Assembly (NCBI GenBank): GCA_947623805.1
Contig: CANQHZ010000032.1
Location: 1 to 38,222 of the forward strand
Length of the DNA: 38,222 nucleotides
From: an uncultured Lachnospiraceae bacterium
Lineage (GTDB): Bacteria > Bacillota > Clostridia > Lachnospirales > Lachnospiraceae
Reading direction: 5' to 3'
The position numbers and the translations under genes were made by a program. Positions 25,002-33,730 of the stretch are shown one piece after another. The first letter of the stretch is position 1. The number at the start of each line of letters is the position of its first letter. A model generated the notes under the pieces. That model was not told where the DNA came from. It did no database searches and saw only the letters and a list, made by a program, of their open reading frames with translations.

Positions 25002-25270
25002 ATATCATTTCCTCCCTTTTTGTCGCTTTTTCTCGCTGATATGATGCGTATTGCCGTATCCGATTCCCTGTAACAATGGCATACTATACAGACATTTGCA
25101 TTCTCGCTCATTCCCAGCAATATAAATCTTTCTTCATTCTCGGAATGTTCCGGATCATCAAATAGTATAGCCCTTTCATCAAAAAACACAGTGCTTGCCT
25201 CATCAAAGTCAATGCCATGCTTTTCCTGATTAATTCGGTTTTTATTTTCATCCCAGTCAAATATATACAT
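24995..25270 (-). CDS. BrnT-type ribonuclease toxin
   Basis: This protein of about 91 residues contains the BrnT signature IFDWDENKNRINQEKHGIDFDEASTVFFDE, then LGMSENANVCIVCHCYRESDTAIRIISARKSDKK. That is the RelE-like fold of BrnT toxins that cut RNA and stop growth. I take the ATG at 25270, nine bases after AGGAAA; a GTG three codons earlier (25279) lies too close to that box. The antitoxin gene follows with overlap. It sits between carB and the uronide operon and is unrelated to both, so it is probably a mobile module. Confidence 0.92.
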   Translation of the reverse strand: MYIFDWDENKNRINQEKHGIDFDEASTVFFDERAILFDDPEHSENEERFILLGMSENANVCIVCHCYRESDTAIRIISARKSDKKGGNDIC

Positions 25271-25306
25271 ATATGCCACTTTCCTTTAGTAAATACAAAG
25301 TATCTT

Positions 25307-25342
25307 CAATATAATTATATTGTATTTATTTTGAAACGTCAA
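25307..25342 (-). promoter_or_regulatory. toxin-antitoxin promoter with palindromic operator
   Basis: Minus-strand TTGACG (25337-25342), 17-bp spacer and perfect TATAAT (25314-25319). The -10 box lies inside the perfect palindrome CAATATAATTATATTG (25307-25322). A ribbon-helix-helix antitoxin dimer pair bound there would block transcription, giving the autorepression usual for such modules. Confidence 0.8.
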
Positions 25343-25476
25343 TTATTCTTATTATAAATTAAACATTATTTCCCGAACAATCTTACTTTTATACCTTTTA
25401 CCATTGCTTTTGATTTTCAAGATATACTGTAAAATATAAGACATGCAAATCCCATCAAACATATCCAAACACTGTC

Positions 25477-27546
25477 TCAAAGCATCAGTTTCCCTTCTAT
25501 TCCCTCGAAGTCGATTGTTTTCTCCTCGCCGTTCTTCATTCTCACAGTCACAGCGCCGTACCCGCCGCACTTTTCCTTATCCGTATAAACAATCTCCTCA
25601 ATCGGAAACAGCTCCTCTTCCGAAAAGTCCGCAAGCTCCTCCTTAGTAATCACCTGAGAAATCAAAATGCTTTTCTCATAATGATTATGTGATGTTCTTT
25701 TCGCCGAAGCATAAACCACCACAGATTTTTCAGAGTCAGGATTTGTGCCTGCGCTATGTATCACGTCAAGCGACTCCCAACCGTCATAAATCGTCATCGC
25801 AAGCTGCTTTTCCTTTCCGGTAAAATCATGCCCTTTCAATATAACCGCCGTCGCAGGCTGCACGCCGTTTTCAGTCTTTTTGATAATCTCAGTCCCATTA
25901 TCGGGGAATCCATACGCGCCAAGCGTGAGCTCCACGGGCTTCTTGAACAGCCGCATCCTGTCCACGCGCATTATACCATAAGGCACTGCAAAATCGGCAA
26001 GGTTAATCGCCTGTATCCAATGGCACTCCGTTTCCAGATTGTAACCGAAAAACTGCCGCCTGTAAAGCACGCCGTCTTTTTCACCATGCCAGAAAGTTAC
26101 ATTAGCATTCTCAAAGGTTTCCGCCAAAATATCATGAAGCACATACTGCTGCGATTCAACCTGAATATTTTCCTCGCCATCCACAATCGGCGCCGCCTCC
26201 CACGGATATTTCGTGTTAAAGCAGAGCTTTGAATAATTCCACATTCCATGGCGGTCCTCCCTCTGCTTTACGACCTTTCCCGTACGCAGGATTGTCTCAC
26301 CATTTGCCTCATGATTGGAAAAACACAGCGCGGGCCCGTCAAGCGTTGTCACCTTGGCTTCGCGTTTTGCAAGCCGCTCCCATGTACCATTGTTCTCTTT
26401 CTGCGTCCAAAAAGGATGGTCTTTAGGCAAATGCAAACACAAAAACGCCTTTCCCAGCCAAAACGGCGACTCTGCGCAGGAATATCCCTGAACCAGCGGC
26501 ATAAATTGCCCGTAAAATCCAAGCGTCGGCACGCCCTCATATAAAAAGTCCTCCCGCGCCAAAAACTGCAAAAGCGAACCCGAACAAATACGACGCGCCA
26601 GTCCCGCGTCCGCCGCGGAATTTCTAAGCATCATATTACCATCAAACGCGCTTGTCGCGGCATTCCTGTATATACAGCTCCTGCCCCACATGTTTGTAAA
26701 TCCATCTCTGTCAAAGAAATCTGCATACGTCGCCATCAGCTCATTTGAATTTTTTTCAAACTGCGCGGCAATATAAGGCTCCTCCTCATAACCATACCAC
26801 AGACACCACAACGGCGCATACACATTAAACGCCCAACAGGAATAATAATCAAAGGAATGTCCATCACGATACCACCCCTGCCCCGCATAATAATTCAAAA
26901 TATGCGACGCATGCTCGCGCATAATGCTCTTATCAATCTCATAACCCTCCATATTCAGAAAGGCAAGGACAAGCATATTGAAAAGTCGCCAGTTCTGCGG
27001 TACAGTGTTCCCCACAGCATAATCCATAAGAAAATCCGCAATGCGGTCTTTTTCCGTCTTTGTATATGTATCCCATATTTCAGGCTTACACAGCCACAGA
27101 CAAATTACAAGCGCACACGTTTCCACAGTTTGCTGAAATGTTTTTGTAGCATTTTCGGCGCACTCAGGTCCCAGCAGCTCTTTATAGGCGCCCACACACT
27201 GCGAATCCTCTATCGTGCAGGAGCGCAACACATGACTTTTATAGTAATCTCTGATTTTATAACCTTCTATTTCCAGCTCAGGTTTCTCATGAATCAACGG
27301 CGCAGCAATGAAAAAAGAGCGTGCAAGCCCTTCAAAATATTCCGCCTTTTTCTCTCCGACGGCGTCCGCGCTATGCGGATATGTTATATTCGTTTCCTTT
27401 CTAGGCATAACGACCGGGTCCGAAAACTGCCTGATATTTTTAAATATTCCTCCCAGCAGATATTCTCCCGCCTCAATCCAGCTCTCGCGGGTAAGCCCCG
27501 TATACGGGCTCAGCTCAAAATCCGTGTGTTTTGGCTCAAAAATCAT
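25477..27546 (-). CDS. DUF2264-family protein, probable uronide-active enzyme
   Basis: This 689-residue cytoplasmic-looking protein (no signal peptide) matches the DUF2264 (PF10022) layout. The N-terminal two-thirds is helix-rich, as in an (alpha/alpha) toroid, with SPYTGLTRESWIEAGEYLL, YFEGLARSFFIAAPLI, NWRLFNMLVLAFLNMEG, GWYRDGHSFDYYSCWAFN and GRSCIYRNAATSAF. The C-terminal third is beta-rich. Conserved Asp, Arg and Trp residues in the middle suggest a sugar-cleaving enzyme, but I cannot assign the reaction from sequence. The start is the ATG at 27546 behind GAGGAGG; a longer frame reaching 27609 would overlap the preceding gene. It is the last gene of the uronide operon, and no clear terminator is visible after it. 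Acting on intracellular uronide oligosaccharides is inference from its place beside GH88. Confidence 0.82.
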   Translation of the reverse strand: MIFEPKHTDFELSPYTGLTRESWIEAGEYLLGGIFKNIRQFSDPVVMPRKETNITYPHSADAVGEKKAEYFEGLARSFFIAAPLIHEKPELEIEGYKIRDYYKSHVLRSCTIEDSQCVGAYKELLGPECAENATKTFQQTVETCALVICLWLCKPEIWDTYTKTEKDRIADFLMDYAVGNTVPQNWRLFNMLVLAFLNMEGYEIDKSIMREHASHILNYYAGQGWYRDGHSFDYYSCWAFNVYAPLWCLWYGYEEEPYIAAQFEKNSNELMATYADFFDRDGFTNMWGRSCIYRNAATSAFDGNMMLRNSAADAGLARRICSGSLLQFLAREDFLYEGVPTLGFYGQFMPLVQGYSCAESPFWLGKAFLCLHLPKDHPFWTQKENNGTWERLAKREAKVTTLDGPALCFSNHEANGETILRTGKVVKQREDRHGMWNYSKLCFNTKYPWEAAPIVDGEENIQVESQQYVLHDILAETFENANVTFWHGEKDGVLYRRQFFGYNLETECHWIQAINLADFAVPYGIMRVDRMRLFKKPVELTLGAYGFPDNGTEIIKKTENGVQPATAVILKGHDFTGKEKQLAMTIYDGWESLDVIHSAGTNPDSEKSVVVYASAKRTSHNHYEKSILISQVITKEELADFSEEELFPIEEIVYTDKEKCGGYGAVTVRMKNGEEKTIDFEGIEGKLML

Positions 27547-27577
27547 GTTATTCCTCCTCACATATCTTTCAAAACCG

Positions 27578-28366
27578 TCAATCGGCTGCAACCACGCCGT
27601 ATACCTCAAGCTGCGTCAGCGCCGGAAACGGCGATTCCTGTTCCGCCTTTATCAGCTTTTTAAACTCAAGCCATGTGACAGTACGCTTTTCAAAACGAAC
27701 CTCCTGCCCGTCAGCTCTTTTTTCAAGCGGCGCCGTTATACTGCTGCCATCGGAAAATTCAAGCGTTACCTCTTTCCACCAATTGTCATGCGGAAAATCC
27801 GCCCTCAGATAAATGACAGCCCTGTCAATTTCCACAGGATGACCAAATTCCAGTTTAAGCACAGCCTCCGGATTGCGGTTTATCCCCCATGACGTATACG
27901 GCCACTGCCCATGCGAGCTGTTTGCCCTCACGCCGTCAATCGCATTGCGTGCCGCAAAAACGGCCTCATTTCTTGTCTCCACATTAGCCGAGGCATGCGG
28001 AAATGATGCGGTATTTTCATGGTTGTCATACACATTAAGCGCCTGATTGCGGTAAGCAAATATGTCGTTGTTATCCGCTATGCACGCATAAATATAATGA
28101 CAGCTTCCCGAAAACGCTTTAGGCGAATATCCCTTTTTCCGTTCGCCAAACGGCACCTTAAACTCCACATTCCCCGTGACAAAAATCAGCGCACTACCCA
28201 GCGCGTCATCCGCCTGAAACCAAAAATACCTCGGCTCGCCCGCGTATTCCAGCACAATACGGTCGCCCTCGACATACTCGGAAGTTACCGTCAAAGAGAC
28301 CTCCCGCTCTCCATGCGCCACAAATTTCGTCTCTCCATCATCTTTTAACACCTTTATCGAAAACAT
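27578..28366 (-). CDS. F5/8 type C-like (galactose-binding fold) protein
   Basis: This 262-residue protein has no signal peptide. Residues 1-115 form a beta-rich domain. Residues 120-262 resemble an F5/8C domain: ASANVETRNEAVFAARNAIDGV, then SHGQWPYTSWGINRNPEAVLKLEFGHPVEIDRAVIYLR, LEFSDGSS and FPALTQLEVYG. Such folds usually bind sugars. The cytoplasmic location is unusual for a binding module, so it may assist the DUF2264 enzyme encoded 31 bp downstream, perhaps as a separate subunit. AGGAGAAGGGG lies before the ATG. I do not know a function for stand-alone members. Confidence 0.75.
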   Translation of the reverse strand: MFSIKVLKDDGETKFVAHGEREVSLTVTSEYVEGDRIVLEYAGEPRYFWFQADDALGSALIFVTGNVEFKVPFGERKKGYSPKAFSGSCHYIYACIADNNDIFAYRNQALNVYDNHENTASFPHASANVETRNEAVFAARNAIDGVRANSSHGQWPYTSWGINRNPEAVLKLEFGHPVEIDRAVIYLRADFPHDNWWKEVTLEFSDGSSITAPLEKRADGQEVRFEKRTVTWLEFKKLIKAEQESPFPALTQLEVYGVVAAD

Positions 28367-28407
28367 AATCTAACCCCTTCTCCTTTTTTGCATACCATAT
28401 GCTTCAT

Positions 28408-29004
28408 TTACTGCCTGCTAAAAATCTGGTTAAAAATAAGCGACTGCAGATAAGCAGTCAGCCCGACTACAATCAACAACAGCGGCCCAAACACAAAAAT
28501 GCCCAAAACCACAAGGCAACCTGCTATTACAATAATTAAAATCGTCCACCCGAAATATTTTAAGGCAAGATAAAAAGCCGCCCTCAGATAGTCGGCTATG
28601 CTTCCGTCAAGCCATGCCATTACCGGAAACAGATAAACCGCTGTCATAAGAAACACAGCGGTTATCAAAAAGACCGCGGCTAAAAGCATAGTCGTGGCAG
28701 GAGTATGAAGTCGCAGACAAAGATACAGATTACCGCAAAGCACTCCGCCGGCAGCAAGAACCATAATCCAAGCTTTCGTCGTCTGCACAAAAAATCGCGC
28801 AAAATTTTTAAAATATGTAGGTATAATGTAGCCTTCCTGGTCCCTTGTCATTTTAAGCGTAATATAATATACGACGGTCGTTGCCGTTCCCATTGTTACT
28901 ACAGGCAGCGACGTGACTGCCCACAGTAGCGTCAAGACAAGAAAATCCACCAGACGCCCCATAAATTTCCACACGGGACTGTCATATGAAAAAAATCCCT
29001 TCAA
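28408..29004 (-). CDS. DUF624 (YesL-like) membrane protein
   Basis: This 198-residue protein has about five to six TM segments. The N-terminal motif MGRLVDFLVLTLLWAVTSLPVVTMGTATTVVYY is the hallmark of the DUF624/YesL family. These genes accompany carbohydrate ABC transporters and YesMN-type regulators in Firmicutes, but their function is unknown; a helper role for the transporter or sensor is inferred. The start is TTG at 29004 with AAGGAG upstream. It lies between the GH88 gene and the F5/8C gene in the uronide operon. Confidence 0.9.
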   Translation of the reverse strand: MKGFFSYDSPVWKFMGRLVDFLVLTLLWAVTSLPVVTMGTATTVVYYITLKMTRDQEGYIIPTYFKNFARFFVQTTKAWIMVLAAGGVLCGNLYLCLRLHTPATTMLLAAVFLITAVFLMTAVYLFPVMAWLDGSIADYLRAAFYLALKYFGWTILIIVIAGCLVVLGIFVFGPLLLIVVGLTAYLQSLIFNQIFSRQ

Positions 29005-29037
29005 CTCCTGCCACTCCTTTTTCCCGCAAGCCGCTTC

Positions 29038-30231
29038 CTACCAATAAGGATTCCAATCTCTCATCAGTCTGGTCATAGCTTCCATATAAAAATAATCGCC
29101 CCATGAATTACATTCATCTACACCGTAATGATTGCATGTATTATACGGCGAATGATTTGAATACGTGCTATGAAGCACTAAGCCGTTTGACGCACTGTAA
29201 TCCTTCACAGCGCACTTGTCATATACCGCCTTCAAAAGCTGCTTTGCGGCTCTTATGTAATACCCTCTTTCATTCTCAGGAAGATATTTTACCATCTCCA
29301 GCATACCGCACGCCGCGATTGACGCGCTCGACGAATCCCTCGGCTGTTCGTCACCTGACGTAAACTCCAAATCCCAATAAGGAATCAAATCCTTGGGCAT
29401 ATGAGAGAGGAAATATTCCGTCACATGTTTGAAAATGTCTATATACTCCTCTTTCTTTGTATACCTGTAGGCAAGCGCCATGCCGTAAATCCCCCACGCC
29501 TGCCCTCTGGTCCAAGCCGAACCGTCGCGGTAGCCCTGGCAGGTAGCGCCGTGGTCTGGCGCCCCTGTCTTCATGTCAAAGAAAAATGTATGCCATGTAG
29601 AATAATCCTCGCGGATTACATTTGCGACTGCCGTGTGGATATGTTTCTCGGCAATATCACGATACTTCATATCGCCTGTTTCCTCCGAAGCCCAATACAG
29701 TAGCGGCAGATTGAGAAGACAGTCGATAATAAGCCTGTAATTTTCGGGCGCGTCCATCGCTCCCCACGCCTGAATAAACTCCCCTATCGGGTGAAAACGC
29801 GTAATAAGCTGGTCTGCCGCCTTTATTGCCGCCTCACGCCCCATTTGTGAGCCCGTCAGCTTATAGCCTGCCACGCATGACGGCGAATACAGAAAGCCCA
29901 TGTCGTGATGGTCGACTTCTATCTTATTGACAATCCTATCCATAAACGAGGCAATCTGAACCTCGCCCGCATGCCTTAGCGCTTTTGCCTCCTCATGCAT
30001 GCCGTGCTCCTTGGCATACTCATACGCAAGCCATATCTCGCCTGTCCAAAAGCCCGTCGTCCAGTAATTGTTTTCTATAGGCTGGTAAAAACCGTTTTCA
30101 CTGTATGCCTTTTGAAATTTGTCCGTAAATGTACCTAAATTTTTAACCACACTGCCGACCGCAAACTGCATTGCCGCTTCAAGCTCACTATCGGAAATTT
30201 CCGGATATCCCTTAAACTCTGTCCTCTCCAT
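29038..30231 (-). CDS. GH88 unsaturated glucuronyl hydrolase
   Basis: This 397-residue enzyme of the GH88 family removes the 4,5-unsaturated uronic acid from the non-reducing end of oligosaccharides made by polysaccharide lyases, by hydrating the double bond. Segments visible are NNYWTTGFWTGEIWLAYE (54-71), HHDMGFLY with Asp110 and LIIDCLLNLPLLYW with Asp170. These two Asp match the catalytic pair of Bacillus UGL. Also seen are GYRDGSAWTRGQAWGIYG, SSSASIAACGMLE, and a C-terminal NSWGDYFYMEAMTRL. No signal peptide: it acts inside after uptake. GGAGG precedes the ATG. It follows the permease genes by 13 bp. The parent polymer (glycosaminoglycan, xanthan-like or other uronan) cannot be told from this gene. 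Confidence 0.95.
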   Translation of the reverse strand: MERTEFKGYPEISDSELEAAMQFAVGSVVKNLGTFTDKFQKAYSENGFYQPIENNYWTTGFWTGEIWLAYEYAKEHGMHEEAKALRHAGEVQIASFMDRIVNKIEVDHHDMGFLYSPSCVAGYKLTGSQMGREAAIKAADQLITRFHPIGEFIQAWGAMDAPENYRLIIDCLLNLPLLYWASEETGDMKYRDIAEKHIHTAVANVIREDYSTWHTFFFDMKTGAPDHGATCQGYRDGSAWTRGQAWGIYGMALAYRYTKKEEYIDIFKHVTEYFLSHMPKDLIPYWDLEFTSGDEQPRDSSSASIAACGMLEMVKYLPENERGYYIRAAKQLLKAVYDKCAVKDYSASNGLVLHSTYSNHSPYNTCNHYGVDECNSWGDYFYMEAMTRLMRDWNPYW

Positions 30232-30244
30232 ATTTTTCCTCCGC

Positions 30245-31084
30245 TTATCCTTTCAGTCCTGTAGACGCCACGCCCTCGACAAAATACTTCTGCAGGCACA
30301 GGAAAACAGCCAAAACAGGGATTAATGACAGCACGGAGCCTGCCATAATCAAGCCGTAATCAGACGAATACTGGCTGATAAACATCTTTAACCCGAGTTG
30401 GATTGTCTTTTTCGCCTCGCTCTTTAAGTAAATCAAGGGTCCTAAATAATCGTTCCATGTATTTACAAACGTGAAAATAGTCAATGTGGAAAGCGCCGGT
30501 TTCGACAGCGGCAGCATAATGCTCGCATAAATCCGATATTCGCTCATGCCGTCAATTCGCGCCGCCTCGCAAAGCTCATCAGGAATGTCCTCATAGAACT
30601 GCTTCATCATAAACACGCCGAATGCCGAAAACGCCTGCAGACAGATGATTGCCAAAAGCTTATCATTAAGCCCGAACTTACGCATCATGATAAACTGCGG
30701 CACCATGTACACCTGCCACGGCATCGCGATTGTCGCAATATATGCGAAAAACAGCGTATTTTTATGCTTAAACTCAAGCTTCGCAAAGGAATACGCCGCA
30801 AAGCTGCTCGTGAGCAGCTGCAGGAATGTAACCACAATAGTCAGAAATACAGTATTCTCCACAAACTTCAGCATTGGTATTTTCGTCCATATGTCATGAT
30901 AATTGCTCCATTTCGGATTTTCCGGTATCAGTACAAATGGATTCATCTGAAAAACTTCACGGTCGCTTTTAATCGATGCCGAAAGCATCCATATAAACGG
31001 AATAATCATCAGCGCCGCAATTATGATTAATATGACGTATACAAGCACTTTGCCTGCAATCGCCTTTTTTCTGGCAGATTTCAT
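30245..31084 (-). CDS. carbohydrate ABC transporter permease, MalG type
   Basis: This 279-residue inner-membrane permease has six TM segments. The EAA loop that contacts the ATPase reads ELCEAARIDGMSEYRIYASIMLPLSKPAL. The N-terminal TM with IPFIWMLSASIKSDREVF and the C-terminal GVASTGLKG tail are typical of CUT1 systems. It pairs with the MalF-type permease 18 bp upstream and the lipoprotein encoded further upstream to import an oligosaccharide, here probably an unsaturated uronide. No ATPase is encoded nearby, so a shared MsmX-type ATPase is expected. Confidence 0.96.
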   Translation of the reverse strand: MKSARKKAIAGKVLVYVILIIIAALMIIPFIWMLSASIKSDREVFQMNPFVLIPENPKWSNYHDIWTKIPMLKFVENTVFLTIVVTFLQLLTSSFAAYSFAKLEFKHKNTLFFAYIATIAMPWQVYMVPQFIMMRKFGLNDKLLAIICLQAFSAFGVFMMKQFYEDIPDELCEAARIDGMSEYRIYASIMLPLSKPALSTLTIFTFVNTWNDYLGPLIYLKSEAKKTIQLGLKMFISQYSSDYGLIMAGSVLSLIPVLAVFLCLQKYFVEGVASTGLKG

Positions 31085-31102
31085 AAGCCTCTCCTCTCTT
31101 CC

Positions 31103-31999
31103 TTACTGATATTTTTTCTGTCCCCTGAATTGTATCATCGTAACCACGAATACCATTAAAAACAGAACCATCGCAACCGCGCTCGAATATCCAAGTTTCC
31201 AGTCGATAAACGCTTTTTGGTAGATGTAATATACCAGTACGGTCGATGAAATAGTCAGCTCACCGCTTCCGCCTCCTGCCAGCATTATAGCAATATCATA
31301 TACTTTAAAGCAGTTGATTGTCAACATAACTACCACAAAAAATGTGGTGGAGCGAAGCTGCGGCCATGTTATGTACTGGAATTTCTGCCATGTGTTCGCA
31401 CCGTCAAGAGATGCCGCCTCGTACAGCTCTGCCGAAATTCCCTGTAAGCCCGCAAGGTAGATTACCATATAATAGCCCATGTATTTCCACACGCTGAACA
31501 AAATCATGCTCACCAGGACTAAACCGCCCGTAAACCACTGCGGGAGCTGCTCCATCGGAACATGGAAAACAGTATAGAGAATATTGTTGATAGGTCCCTT
31601 AGACGGGTGAAAAAGCATCTTCCATACAGATGTAACTGCCACGAGGGAAGCAACATATGGGAAAAATGAAAGCGTCCTAAAAATTCCCCGCCCTACTACC
31701 TTTTGATTCAATACAATCGCAAGCGCCAAGGAAGCAATCATAGTGAGCGGCACTGTTCCCACACAATAAATAATCGTGTTTTTTAACGCCGCCTTGAAAA
31801 ATACATCTCCCGTAAGCTGCTTAAAGTTGCTCAGTCCCGCAAAAGTAATAGGATTGCTGCCGTCCCAGTTAAAGAATGCAAGCGCAAACGCAAAGACAAT
31901 CGGGACTAAGGTAAATACCGCAAATCCGATAAAGTTTGGGGCGATAAAAGAATATGCAACCAAGTCCCTTTTTTTCTGGCGGCTAAGTCCTTTCGCCAT
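31103..31999 (-). CDS. carbohydrate ABC transporter permease, MalF type
   Basis: This 298-residue permease has six TM segments, an N-terminal AYSFIAPNFIGFAVFTLVPIVFAFALAF and the EAA loop ELYEAASLDGANTWQKFQYITWPQL. I use the ATG at 31999, seven bases after GGAGG; a TTG two codons earlier (32005) is less likely. The pair of permeases forms the channel of a CUT1 uptake system. It lies after an attenuating hairpin that separates it from the solute-binding protein gene. Confidence 0.96.
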   Translation of the reverse strand: MAKGLSRQKKRDLVAYSFIAPNFIGFAVFTLVPIVFAFALAFFNWDGSNPITFAGLSNFKQLTGDVFFKAALKNTIIYCVGTVPLTMIASLALAIVLNQKVVGRGIFRTLSFFPYVASLVAVTSVWKMLFHPSKGPINNILYTVFHVPMEQLPQWFTGGLVLVSMILFSVWKYMGYYMVIYLAGLQGISAELYEAASLDGANTWQKFQYITWPQLRSTTFFVVVMLTINCFKVYDIAIMLAGGGSGELTISSTVLVYYIYQKAFIDWKLGYSSAVAMVLFLMVFVVTMIQFRGQKKYQ

Positions 32000-32045
32000 A
32001 AACAACCCTCCTCAAAATTTGTTATGTTTTTTAATTAATTTTTTA

Positions 32046-32075
32046 AAAAGAAGCCGGTTTGTCACCGGCCTCTTT
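32046..32075 (-). terminator. attenuating hairpin between binding protein and permease genes
   Basis: GCCGGT (32053-32058) and ACCGGC (32064-32069) pair, extended by AAAGA/TCTTT with one mismatch. On the minus strand CTTCTTTTTAAAAAATT follows. Partial readthrough would give more binding protein than permease, a common arrangement in ABC uptake operons. Confidence 0.8.
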
Positions 32076-32113
32076 ATATGTTTCTCGTTTATTTTTTGAT
32101 GAGATACACTATG

Positions 32114-33505
32114 TTAGTTTTTAATTGCCTGAACAGCCTCATTCATCGCTGCGATACCTTCGTCAATCGTCATCTCGCCGCTCATGATTGAACCATGATA
32201 AGAATCAAGTGCGCTGTTGATTTCTGATACGTTTTCAGCATAAGGTACTTCCAGATACAGATTTGATACGTTCATAGCTTCCTTAGAGGCATCGTCTGTC
32301 GGGAAACCGTCAAGACCTGTAATCAAATCCATTGCCTCGTCTGTCATGATTGCGGGGAAGTTTCCTGTAGCTGCCATTACAGCTGCGCCTTCCTCACCGC
32401 TTACCCATTTTACAAAGTTCCATGCTTCGTCAGGAGTATCGGTAGCTGATGTAACTGAAAGACCTGTAATCGTACCAAGCGTAGAACCCGGCTCAACACC
32501 TTCTGCATGAGGATATTTTACCATACCCCAGTTACCGCAAAGGTCTGCATCATACTCACCGCTCTGGAGGCTTGCAATCAATGTTGCAACATACCATGAA
32601 CCCATATTCATCATTGCCACGTCGCCGTTAGAAAATGCTGCTGAATAATGAAGACCCTCTGCCTTTAAATCTGTATACTTGCGGCATACGCCGTCTTTTT
32701 CCTGATTTAAAACCATCTCATAATAGGGCTTCATAAACTCATAATCGCCGTCAAGTATTGTATGCTTGCCGTCAAGTACCGCAAAAAGCTGTACTGCTGA
32801 ACGCCATGTATGATAATGAGCGCCGTATACCTGAGAGCCAAAGGTTGTGTCTGTAAGCTCTCTTGCCAGTGCGTCATACTCATCAAATGTCATGTCGTTT
32901 GTAGGATAAGCTACACCCTTTGCATCAAACAGGTCCTTGTTGTAAAACAGTACCCAGAAATCGTTTCTAAACGGCAGCTCATACAGGCTTCCGTCTACCG
33001 TTACCTGGTCTGTTGTTCCTGCATACTTGCTAAGGTCAATTCCGTCTGCCGAAATATAATCGTCAAGCGGGAGAATCGCATTTTTCTGTACTAAAGTAGC
33101 ATATCCAGGAACATCCTTAATCGTAACTACATCAAAATCAGAGCCTTCGCCTGACAGCTCTGTAGCAAGGACTGTCATATAATCTGTAGAACCAAGGTCT
33201 ACCATCTCGATTGTGACATTGGGAGCAACCTCTTTATACGCATCTACCAACGCCTGCCAATATGGTGTTGATTCCTTATCCCATATTGCCCATTTTAAAG
33301 TAACTGCATCGCCGCCTGCCGCATCAGCTGTCTGTGCTTCCGAAGCCGCCTCTGTCTGAGGAGCCGCCTCGGTTTCTGCCGCCTGCGTCTGAGTCTCAGC
33401 CGCATTATCATTTGAAGCTGCGGGCTGTGAATTTGAGTTTCCGCATCCTGCCATCGACATAACCATGCTTGTCGCAAGCAAAACGCTCAATAATTTCTTT
33501 TTCAT
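32114..33505 (-). CDS. extracellular solute-binding lipoprotein (family 1)
   Basis: This 463-residue protein has a lipoprotein signal with lipobox MAGC (Cys21), followed by a low-complexity Ala/Glu/Thr/Gln linker to about residue 72. The mature part, starting VTLKWAIWDKESTPYWQALVDAYKE, has the CUT1 sugar-binding fold: LGSTDYMTVLATELSGEGSD, DVVTIKDV, ELPFRNDFWVLFYNKDLFD, and EAWNFVKWVSGEEG near the C-terminus. It captures the oligosaccharide for the two permeases. The ATG has AAGGG upstream. As first gene behind the operon promoter, facing the sensor kinase, it is the likely main target of the regulator pair. Confidence 0.96.
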   Translation of the reverse strand: MKKKLLSVLLATSMVMSMAGCGNSNSQPAASNDNAAETQTQAAETEAAPQTEAASEAQTADAAGGDAVTLKWAIWDKESTPYWQALVDAYKEVAPNVTIEMVDLGSTDYMTVLATELSGEGSDFDVVTIKDVPGYATLVQKNAILPLDDYISADGIDLSKYAGTTDQVTVDGSLYELPFRNDFWVLFYNKDLFDAKGVAYPTNDMTFDEYDALARELTDTTFGSQVYGAHYHTWRSAVQLFAVLDGKHTILDGDYEFMKPYYEMVLNQEKDGVCRKYTDLKAEGLHYSAAFSNGDVAMMNMGSWYVATLIASLQSGEYDADLCGNWGMVKYPHAEGVEPGSTLGTITGLSVTSATDTPDEAWNFVKWVSGEEGAAVMAATGNFPAIMTDEAMDLITGLDGFPTDDASKEAMNVSNLYLEVPYAENVSEINSALDSYHGSIMSGEMTIDEGIAAMNEAVQAIKN

Positions 33506-33550
33506 GTTATCCCTTCCCTTCTGAAACTATTTGTATTTGTTACATTAGAA

Positions 33551-33579
33551 ATTATAGCTTTTCCCTTGCGTAAAAAGAA
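33551..33579 (-). promoter_or_regulatory. promoter of the uronide operon
   Basis: A perfect minus-strand TATAAT (33551-33556) has only a poor -35 (TTCTTT, 33574-33579) at 17 bp. A good -10 with a weak -35 is what an activator-dependent promoter looks like, fitting control by the AraC-type regulator encoded divergently. The leader would be about 40 bases. Confidence 0.55.
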
Positions 33580-33672
33580 TGTTTTTATTTTTTATTTCAT
33601 GCAATTTCTTATATACTTTTTTATGATTATAATATACTTTTTTAACAAAACATGCAATTTTCTACAAAGCAC

Positions 33673-33701
33673 TTTATGCGTATCTGATTTTTTTGTATAA
33701 T
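33673..33701 (+). promoter_or_regulatory. promoter of the sensor kinase/regulator pair
   Basis: TTTATG (33673-33678), 17-bp spacer, TATAAT (33696-33701). The ATG at 33731 is preceded by GGAGGGG. The spacing to the divergent operon promoter (about 120 bp) leaves room for a shared regulator site. Confidence 0.55.
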
Positions 33702-33730
33702 ATTTATATATTTTATTACGGAGGGGCGCT

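Noticed and set aside
25352-25570. Minus-strand open frame of 72 codons overlapping the end of the DUF2264 gene
   Set aside because: The first half is an Arg-rich out-of-frame reading of the real gene; there is no ribosome binding site. The natural-looking second half is AT-rich chance sequence.
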